From the NCBI GenBank assembly GCA_015257605.1, contig JABZJV010000017.1, positions 1 through 15,310 on the forward strand: a DNA stretch of 15,310 bases. Reading direction: 5' to 3'. The DNA is from Nanosynbacter sp. (GTDB lineage: Bacteria; Patescibacteriota; Saccharimonadia; Saccharimonadales; Saccharimonadaceae). This document shows positions 10,814-15,310 of the stretch, piece by piece. The number at the start of each line of letters is the position of its first letter. Position 1 is the stretch's first letter. A program made the position numbers and the translations under genes. The notes below the pieces were generated by a model, which saw only the letters and a list, made by a program, of their open reading frames with translations, was not told where the DNA came from and searched no databases.

Positions 10814-11616
10814 TGGTGCGCCTCGCGGTAGGCGCGGTACCAAAAATAGGTGATGACATTAGCGATCAGCGGAATCAGCGTTTGCCGCGTCTGCTGCGCT
10901 AGATGAGTCGTCCAGCCGCGCTTCCAGAACTCCTCGTACATGCCTAGCGCGTAAACTTGCTGCGCCGCATCGAGAAATACCGTCTGCAAATCCTTATCAT
11001 CTGCTAGTTTGAGCCAGATTGAATTTGGCGCCGAATCGGGAAATTTGGTCGTCTTGATGCTGGTAGCTACGCCTAGCTCAAATAGCACATGTGTCGCAAA
11101 TACGCCCTTGGCACCCCAATACTCCCAGTTTTTGCTAAGAGTCTCGCGCATGGTCGAGCCTCTGATGATGCCTTTTTCGGCAATCGACGCCCGCTCGTTT
11201 TGAGGCCGTCCCCACAACTCCTCGATCTTTTCGCCTAGCGGATAATGATGCGCCGGCGTTAGCCCGTCGGTGATAGCATGCGCCATCCAGGCCGCCTCAA
11301 AGGCTGCCCGTACATTATTACGCTTTTTAAGCGCCTGCACCAAATTGGCGTAATGATCCATAATCATCTCGACCAGCGCCGTATCGCTGGGGTCGCTGGG
11401 GTCGATGAAATGCCACGGCTCATCGACGCCTGGACTTTTGCGCTTGATGCCGTCGGGGCCGTTGTTGCCTTCGAAATGCAAAATATCCTTGGCAGAAGGA
11501 AAACCGCGGCCAACCCTTGATATTCTGCGCAAATCGCGGCGAGCAATCCGGTCGATTTTCTGATGCACGCCGATAAAGTTGCCCGAATGCGAACGAAAAG
11601 TAGTACCGCTGTACAT
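10810..11616 (-). CDS. Zn-phospholipase C / S1-P1 nuclease-like protein
   Basis: A 268-residue, mostly helical protein with a histidine/aspartate pattern like that of the zinc-dependent phospholipase C and S1-P1 nuclease fold: LHFEG (His47), WHFIDP (His69, Asp72), MDHY (Asp87, His88) and above all HAITDGLTPAHH (His113, Asp117, His123, His124), which parallels the H-x3-D-x6-H metal motif. No signal peptide or membrane segment is evident, unusual for secreted members, so the substrate may be intracellular. Family placement is by motif only and moderately sure. ATG 11616 lies seven bases after a TATAAT box, so the message is probably leaderless. The stop overlaps the rsmD GTG start, making a two-gene operon. 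Confidence 0.7.
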   Translation of the reverse strand: MYSGTTFRSHSGNFIGVHQKIDRIARRDLRRISRVGRGFPSAKDILHFEGNNGPDGIKRKSPGVDEPWHFIDPSDPSDTALVEMIMDHYANLVQALKKRNNVRAAFEAAWMAHAITDGLTPAHHYPLGEKIEELWGRPQNERASIAEKGIIRGSTMRETLSKNWEYWGAKGVFATHVLFELGVATSIKTTKFPDSAPNSIWLKLADDKDLQTVFLDAAQQVYALGMYEEFWKRGWTTHLAQQTRQTLIPLIANVITYFWYRAYREAHQ

Positions 11617-11623
11617 GCATTGT

Positions 11624-11632
11624 ATTATAGCA
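11624..11632 (-). promoter_or_regulatory. Promoter of the phospholipase-like/rsmD operon
   Basis: Minus-strand TATAAT (11624-11629) preceded by TGC, an extended -10 identical to that of the HisRS-like gene; no clear -35. Seven bases to the ATG, so leaderless or one-base leader. Confidence 0.65.
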
Positions 11633-11677
11633 CGCCGTTTGGCAACGGCTCAGCAAAAGGTAAAAGACAGATAGAAT

Positions 11678-11707
11678 TTGCCAAACATAAGCATTGTGCT
11701 ATATACT
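11678..11707 (+). promoter_or_regulatory. Promoter of the small membrane-protein gene at 11768
   Basis: TTGCCA (11678-11683) with TATACT (11702-11707) after 18 bases, or TATATA (11700-11705) after 16; a TGC extension precedes the latter. A leader of about 55 bases follows. Confidence 0.5.
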
Positions 11708-11767
11708 TAGTTTTAAGTTACGGAGAGCCTACAGATACAAAACATCAGCATTCCTCGGAGGTTAAGT

Positions 11768-11971
11768 ATGCGAAACAGCAAAACCAGCAAACAAACTATA
11801 GTCATATCGATTATCGCCGTATTGACAATTATCAATACGATTCTGATAGGTGTAATATTTTTTATTCAGAGCAACAAGTTTTGGTCCACTGACTACATAA
11901 CCGAAAATCACACGAAGCGTATAATCAATCTAGAAAAAACAATTAAAAAACTCGAAAATAATTCTAATTAA
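11768..11971 (+). CDS. Small membrane protein with short coiled coil, unknown function
   Basis: A 67-residue protein: a basic N-terminus (MRNSKTSKQ), one hydrophobic helix at about residues 11-33, and a charged helical tail (INLEKTIKKLENNSN). This fits a single-pass protein with the tail outside or a small membrane-anchored partner; no function can be given. GGAGG at 11757-11761 lies six bases before ATG, and a promoter is visible upstream, so expression is plausible. The frame is AT-rich compared with recG. Its stop overlaps the end of the convergent recG gene by eight bases, so the two transcripts collide without a visible terminator. Confidence 0.6.
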   Translation: MRNSKTSKQTIVISIIAVLTIINTILIGVIFFIQSNKFWSTDYITENHTKRIINLEKTIKKLENNSN

Positions 11972-14165
11972 GCGTCGTCACCCGCTGGTTGTGGCGGACG
12001 CGCGCTTCTAGTGCTGGATATTTCGATAGACTTTCGCCGCTATCGATAAAGCGTTTAGCGGCTTTCTGAGCGCGAGCAATCAACTGCGTGTCGGCTAGCG
12101 TGGCAATCTGCAGATTAAGCGCGCCGTGTTGCATGCGTCCGTAAATCTCGCCCGGACCGCGCAAGCTCATATCGACCTCTGCTAGATGAAAGCCGTCGCT
12201 GGATTTTTCTATTTCCCGCAAACGCTGCGACGGTTTGTTATTCGTGCTCATCATCAAATAGCAGAAGCTTTGGTGCTGGCCGCGGCCGACCCGCCCGCGC
12301 AGCTGGTGCAACTGTGCTAAGCCAAATTGGTCGGCGTCCTCAATCATCATAATCGTAGCGTTCGGCACGTCGACACCAACCTCGATGACGGTAGTACTAA
12401 CCAAGATATCATATCGTTGATCTTTGAAAGCTTGCATGATTTGATCTTTTTCGCTAGCGGTCATCTTGCCGTGCAGCATAGCGATGCGGCGGCGGCTAAA
12501 AATACTATTTTTGAGTCGTTTGTATTCAGCTTCGACACTTTTGCGGTCGCTAGAATCGCTATCGGCAATCAAGCTGCAAACTACGTAAACCTGGCGGCCC
12601 TGGGCAATTTGCTGGTCGATAGCAGTATAAGCGGCATCGCGCGAAGGTGGCGAAATAATTTTAGTAAGAATCGGCCGGCGGCCGCGCGGCAACTCGTCGA
12701 GAACACTGACGTCTAGCTCGCCGTAAACAGTCAGCGCCAAACTACGCGGGATCGGCGTGGCAGTCATCGCTAAGAGGTGCGGCATGGCGGCTACTGATAA
12801 TTTTTTCTTATCCGGCGGCGCGCTCGATACACTTTCCTCATCTCCGTGTCTCGCTCGCGAGCCTGGGGCTGCGCGCCCGGTCTCTCGAGACGAGCCAGCG
12901 GCAATCGTCATAGGTTCAGAAAGCATATCGAGCGCTCCCGACTTCACCTCCTCGTCCTTAACCTTCATCAGCAATTTCTGCCGCTGCTCAACACCGAAGC
13001 GGTGCTGCTCATCGATAATCACGAAGCCCAAGCAATGAAACTCTACTTTATCCTGGATAAGCGCGTGCGTGCCGACAACCACATCAACCGCACCGCTTGC
13101 AATTTGCTGGTAGAGCGTTTGGCGAGCTTTACCCTTGACGCTGCCAATCAGCAGACCAACCGTCACGCCGAACGGCTCGAGCAGTTTAGCCAGCGTCTCG
13201 GCGTGCTGCCGCGCCAAAATCTCGGTCGGCGCCATGAATGCCGTCTGATAACCAGCGCTCGCCGCCTGCCGCGCTGCCAATCCGGCCACCACCGTCTTGC
13301 CGCTACCAACGTCGCCCTGTAGCAAGCGATTCATCGGCCTAGCATTTTCGAAATCTTGCAAGATATCCCAGGCGGCGCGGCGCTGAGCGTTGGTTAGCGC
13401 GAACGGTAATTTCTTGACAAAATCCTGCACGACAGACTTTTCAAACGGAATCGCGAAGCCAGCTAGCTTCTGGTTGTCAATTTTGTTGAGCTGGCTAGCC
13501 AAAACCAGTTCGAATAGCTCTTCGAAGGCTAAGCGCTGACGAGCCTGCTCAACTTCCCTTTCGTTGCGCGGAAAATGCATCGCCGAAATCGCCGCCGCGC
13601 GGTCGAGCAACTTCTCGCTCTTGACAATGCTTGGCGGCAGAGTCTCGGGCAAAACGCTCATCAATGGACGCAGCTGCTCGAGGATTTTGCGCACCGTTTG
13701 CGATTTAAGCCCGCGCACCGCGTGGTACACCGGCAGCAAACGATCGGCTTGTACTGGCAGCTCCTTGGCGAGCTCGGCCGTCGGATTGGTTAGCTGGTAG
13801 CGGCCGTAGTTATACTCGAACTCGCCGCTAAAATAAAACCACTCATCACTATCGCCTAATTGCTGCGTTCGATACGGTTGATTAAACCAAATAGCGTTGA
13901 GCTTGCTAGTGTCGTCGGCCAGCACCGCCGCAGTCAGACGCAGGCCGCGGCGGACTGGCCGCGTGCTGATTTGCTGGCAACGGGCGCGAATCGTTACCTT
14001 GCCAGGACTCAACTCGGCAATCGGCGTCACATGCGTGAAATCCTCATGCTTGCGCGGCAAAAACAGCAAAATATCGCCAACCGTTTCGAGCCCCGCCCGG
14101 CGCAGCTCGGCTGCGATTTTGGGGCCGACACCTTTGATTTGATCGAGGCTAGTTGCTAGATTCAT
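11964..14165 (-). CDS. recG: ATP-dependent DNA helicase RecG, with in-frame insertion
   Basis: Branch-migrating helicase for stalled replication forks and Holliday junctions. N-terminal helix-hairpin-helix-like start (IKGVGPKIAAELRRAG, 10-25) and wedge domain, Walker A GDVGSGKT (284-291), motif II DEQH (385-388), motif III MTATPIPR (467-474), LHGKM (564-568), motif V VSTTVIEVGVDVP (589-601) and motif VI QLRGRVGR (621-628). Length 733, longer than usual because about 50 residues (404-455, serine/glycine/arginine-rich) stand between FGVEQRQKL and MPHLLAMTATPIP, where other RecG proteins have a short loop. That insert corresponds to a palindromic DNA segment. All helicase motifs remain, so the protein is likely active. 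ATG 14165 lies six bases after a TACAAT box: probably leaderless. It ends with TAG overlapping a convergent small gene. Confidence 0.95.
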   Translation of the reverse strand: MNLATSLDQIKGVGPKIAAELRRAGLETVGDILLFLPRKHEDFTHVTPIAELSPGKVTIRARCQQISTRPVRRGLRLTAAVLADDTSKLNAIWFNQPYRTQQLGDSDEWFYFSGEFEYNYGRYQLTNPTAELAKELPVQADRLLPVYHAVRGLKSQTVRKILEQLRPLMSVLPETLPPSIVKSEKLLDRAAAISAMHFPRNEREVEQARQRLAFEELFELVLASQLNKIDNQKLAGFAIPFEKSVVQDFVKKLPFALTNAQRRAAWDILQDFENARPMNRLLQGDVGSGKTVVAGLAARQAASAGYQTAFMAPTEILARQHAETLAKLLEPFGVTVGLLIGSVKGKARQTLYQQIASGAVDVVVGTHALIQDKVEFHCLGFVIIDEQHRFGVEQRQKLLMKVKDEEVKSGALDMLSEPMTIAAGSSRETGRAAPGSRARHGDEESVSSAPPDKKKLSVAAMPHLLAMTATPIPRSLALTVYGELDVSVLDELPRGRRPILTKIISPPSRDAAYTAIDQQIAQGRQVYVVCSLIADSDSSDRKSVEAEYKRLKNSIFSRRRIAMLHGKMTASEKDQIMQAFKDQRYDILVSTTVIEVGVDVPNATIMMIEDADQFGLAQLHQLRGRVGRGQHQSFCYLMMSTNNKPSQRLREIEKSSDGFHLAEVDMSLRGPGEIYGRMQHGALNLQIATLADTQLIARAQKAAKRFIDSGESLSKYPALEARVRHNQRVTTLN
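12820..12935. repeat. 116-bp palindromic element inside recG
   Basis: Outer arms GCGCTCGATA (12820-12829) and TATCGAGCGC (12926-12935) are perfect; after a two-base mismatch CTTTC (12832-12836) pairs with GAAAG (12919-12923). Nested inside are GTCTCG (12848-12853) with CGAGAC (12886-12891) and GGGC/GCCC. The segment stays in frame and codes for most of the extra RecG residues, the pattern known from Rickettsia palindromic elements that insert into genes. Confidence 0.75.
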
Positions 14166-14171
14166 GAGTTT

Positions 14172-14177
14172 ATTGTA
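14172..14177 (-). promoter_or_regulatory. recG promoter, leaderless type
   Basis: Minus-strand TACAAT (14172-14177), six bases before the recG ATG; a weak TTCGCA lies 17 bases further upstream. Divergent from the cassette promoter at 14206. Confidence 0.55.
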
Positions 14178-14205
14178 CTAGTTTTCAGGAAAATTGCGAA
14201 AAGTA

Positions 14206-14234
14206 TTGACAATTTCACCACTCTATGTTATATT
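14206..14234 (+). promoter_or_regulatory. Promoter of small-gene cassette 1
   Basis: TTGACA (14206-14211), 17-base spacer, TATATT (14229-14234). The block from the preceding TGCGAAAAGT to the following TAGCTTTT (14244-14249 region) is nearly repeated at 14757-14809, so the two cassettes share one promoter design. Confidence 0.8.
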
Positions 14235-14240
14235 AATACT

Positions 14241-14318
14241 AGCTTTTCGCTCAAGGTTAGTAAAAAGGGCGAGAAGTGCCCTTTTGCTTTGAGCGAAAAA
14301 GATTCCTTAGGAGGAATC
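14241..14318 (+). promoter_or_regulatory. Structured 5' leader of cassette 1 with hairpin-borne ribosome site
   Basis: A perfect 11-bp stem TTTTCGCTCAA with TTGAGCGAAAA (about 14245-14300) encloses a second stem AAAAGGGC/GCCCTTTT. It is followed by GATTCC (14301-14306), loop TTAGGA, GGAATC (14313-14318), whose last base touches ATG. The AGGAGG ribosome site (14309-14314) lies in this loop and 3' arm. The layout suggests translational control. Confidence 0.75.
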
Positions 14319-14567
14319 ATGATGACCACCACCATCATCATCGTCGCCGTCATCATCATCATCGCCCTCGTGGCCTCCCTGGTCGTTCAGGTCGGGGAGG
14401 CTAAGAGAGAGGAGGCGGCCGCCCGAGCGGCCGACGAGGCCGTTTGGGCCTCATGGAGAGATGATCCGCGTGCGTCGTCCGACGACTACCGAGAGGTCTT
14501 GAGGGCCGCTGAAGCGGCCCTCAAGGCTGCCGACGAGGCCGCCAAGGCGGCCCGCCGAAAGGGCTGA
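14319..14567 (+). CDS. Small single-pass membrane protein with alanine/charge-rich helix (cassette 1)
   Basis: An 82-residue protein: a hydrophobic helix very rich in isoleucine and valine at about residues 4-25, then a long helix of alternating alanine and acidic/basic residues (EEAAARAADEAVWASW, AAEAALKAADEAAKAARR). It looks like a membrane-anchored amphipathic or coiled-coil protein; similar small proteins are known as membrane-stress or phage-related factors, but I recognise no family. ATG 14319 (followed at once by a second ATG) is set by AGGAGG at 14309-14314. The GC-rich, C-ending codon use contrasts with recG next door. It belongs to a self-contained unit of promoter, folded leader, gene and structured 3' end. 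Confidence 0.7.
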   Translation: MMTTTIIIVAVIIIIALVASLVVQVGEAKREEAAARAADEAVWASWRDDPRASSDDYREVLRAAEAALKAADEAAKAARRKG

Positions 14568-14580
14568 AACGCCCGCCTGA

Positions 14581-14692
14581 AATAGCTCGCCGAATTGGTT
14601 TCAATACTGGTTGAGACACTTAAGTATTAAGTGTTTCCCGGGTTGATATAAAACCCAATTCCGGTTTGAGCCATTTCGGCGGGCTATTTTCT
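14581..14692 (+). terminator. Large branched 3' hairpin of cassette 1
   Basis: Outer 14-bp stem with one U-G pair: AATAGCTCGCCGAA (14581-14594) and TTCGGCGGGCTATT (14675-14688), then a T-rich end. Inside are an 11-bp hairpin GAGACACTTAA/TTAAGTGTTTC (14613-14623, 14627-14637), GGGTT/AACCC (14640-14644, 14652-14656) and AATTGG/CCAATT. This is far more elaborate than a plain terminator and could be a stable RNA. Confidence 0.7.
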
Positions 14693-14766
14693 TTGGTGAG
14701 GTTTTTGTTAAGTTATTTATTTTACTTTGAAATTCTATAGATTTTACGGGAAAATGCGAAAAGTTG

Positions 14767-14795
14767 TTGACATTGCTGCTCTAGTATGATATTAT
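14767..14795 (+). promoter_or_regulatory. Promoter of small-gene cassette 2
   Basis: TTGACA (14767-14772), 17-base spacer, TATTAT (14790-14795). The surroundings match the cassette 1 promoter: GCGAAAAGT upstream and TTAGCTTTT downstream. Confidence 0.8.
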
Positions 14796-14804
14796 ATGTA
14801 TTAG

Positions 14805-14849
14805 CTTTTGTTGACAAGTAGAGCGAATCCTTGTCCAAAAGAGTTTTTT
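14805..14849 (+). terminator. Attenuator-like terminator in the leader of cassette 2
   Basis: CTTTTG (14805-14810) pairs with CAAAAG (14836-14841) and GACAAG (14813-14818) with CTTGTC (14830-14835), a 12-bp stem with a two-base bulge, followed by six T's (14844-14849). It stands between the promoter and the gene, so it would stop transcription unless something prevents it. Confidence 0.7.
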
Positions 14850-14861
14850 GATAAGCGAGGC

Positions 14862-14964
14862 CCACCGGGCGAGATGCATGTTCGAGATTTAATCGCGAGC
14901 AAACATCTCGCACGGTGGCACAGACGACCACCCCTGACGCGAGAATGTCGTTCTAGGAGGAACG
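14862..14964 (+). promoter_or_regulatory. Second leader arm and hairpin-borne ribosome site of cassette 2
   Basis: CCACCG (14862-14867) with CGGTGG (14913-14918), GCGAGATG (14869-14876) with CATCTCGC (14904-14911) and TGTTCG (14879-14884) with CGAGCA (14896-14901) stack into one long arm. After a short linker CGTTC (14949-14953), loop TAGGAG, GAACG (14960-14964) abuts ATG and shows AGGAGG (14955-14960), as in cassette 1. Confidence 0.7.
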
Positions 14965-15234
14965 ATGATTTCTTTTGATAAGTTTGTTGCCAGAGACCTT
15001 GTCGAGCGAGGTGTTCGTCTCGCGCTCGACAACCCACAGCAGGTCATCACCATCGAGTTCAATGAGCTCGATCTCTACATTGAGCTCGTGCTTGATGAGC
15101 GTGACAGGAACGATCACGCCTTTGTCGACTCCTTGCCGGATATGGCTCTCAGCGACATTGAGCGGAAGTTGGCGGGGCTTGAGCCCCGTCTCGTTACCGT
15201 CAAGCGCTACAGTAGACTGGTCCTTCGGGGCTGA
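14965..15234 (+). CDS. Small soluble protein of unknown function (cassette 2)
   Basis: An 89-residue protein with no membrane segment: a basic/hydrophobic first helix (DKFVARDLVERGVRLAL), strands ITIEFNELDLYIELVL, an acidic middle (DERDRNDH), and a basic C-terminus (VKRYSRLVLRG). It looks like a compact alpha/beta fold. I recognise no family. ATG 14965 is fixed by AGGAGG at 14955-14960 in the preceding hairpin. Codon use is GC-rich as in cassette 1. The gene sits behind a 160-base folded leader with an apparent attenuator, so its expression is probably conditional; what signal is sensed cannot be seen. Confidence 0.7.
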   Translation: MISFDKFVARDLVERGVRLALDNPQQVITIEFNELDLYIELVLDERDRNDHAFVDSLPDMALSDIERKLAGLEPRLVTVKRYSRLVLRG

Positions 15235-15254
15235 CCTGCCGTAGTGGGCACCGT

Positions 15255-15292
15255 CCCCGGCGCGAGATTTTCCCCAATTTCTCGCGCCGGGG
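15255..15292. terminator. Strong 13-bp hairpin after cassette 2
   Basis: Perfect stem CCCCGGCGCGAGA (15255-15267) with TCTCGCGCCGGGG (15280-15292) and a 12-base loop. No T-run follows, so it is either a stabilising 3' structure, a terminator of unusual form, or the start of another folded unit beyond the window. Confidence 0.6.
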
Positions 15293-15310
15293 CGGCCCGC
15301 CTCGCTTATC

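Noticed and set aside
10814..10843. Longer ATG-type start for rsmD
   Set aside because: It would reach back 30 bases into the upstream gene; the GTG overlapping that gene's stop matches the family's N-terminus.

Overview
The window looks like chromosome of a small-genome bacterium that uses the standard code (TGA is a normal stop in rsmD and its upstream neighbour). I infer a Patescibacteria/CPR member, possibly Saccharibacteria: house-keeping genes are compact and several probable promoters put the transcription start on or within a few bases of the start codon (clpP, tig, the HisRS-like gene, a coiled-coil gene, a phospholipase-like gene, recG). The lineage call is inference; the gene calls are not.

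Layout. 1-1270: 5' part of clpP (minus) behind a perfect CIRCE heat-shock operator, then a GC-rich four-helix membrane protein gene on the plus strand with an unusual leader and two terminators. 1283-3952: trigger factor (tig) and a degenerate histidyl-tRNA-synthetase-like gene, each with its own promoter. 4057-4464: three tandem 107-bp units made of a tRNA promoter plus a degenerate tRNA 5' half, running in phase into an intact tRNA-Leu(CAG). 4574-6811: a heptad coiled-coil protein and a GlcD-type FAD oxidase.

6958-10168: a 3.1-kb integrated element splits a chromosomal tRNA-Leu(UAG) gene at the anticodon loop (11-bp direct repeat at both ends). It carries an N-terminally truncated tyrosine recombinase, an AT-rich gene ending in the EXLDI motif, a complete replacement tRNA-Leu(UAG) on the opposite strand, and a large two-helix membrane protein with coiled coils. 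The replacement tRNA probably keeps the host alive while its own gene is broken.

10250-14165: rsmD overlapping a Zn-phospholipase/nuclease-like gene, a small membrane protein gene, and recG, whose helicase domain carries an in-frame insertion encoded by a 116-bp palindromic DNA segment. 14166-15310: two consecutive small-gene cassettes built on the same plan: a near-duplicate promoter, a strongly folded 5' leader (one with an apparent intrinsic terminator), a Shine-Dalgarno shown in the loop of a hairpin abutting ATG, a short GC-rich gene, and a large 3' hairpin. Together with the gene at 706 they form a class of Shine-Dalgarno-led, structurally regulated small genes in a mostly leaderless background. 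This is the best candidate here for something undescribed.
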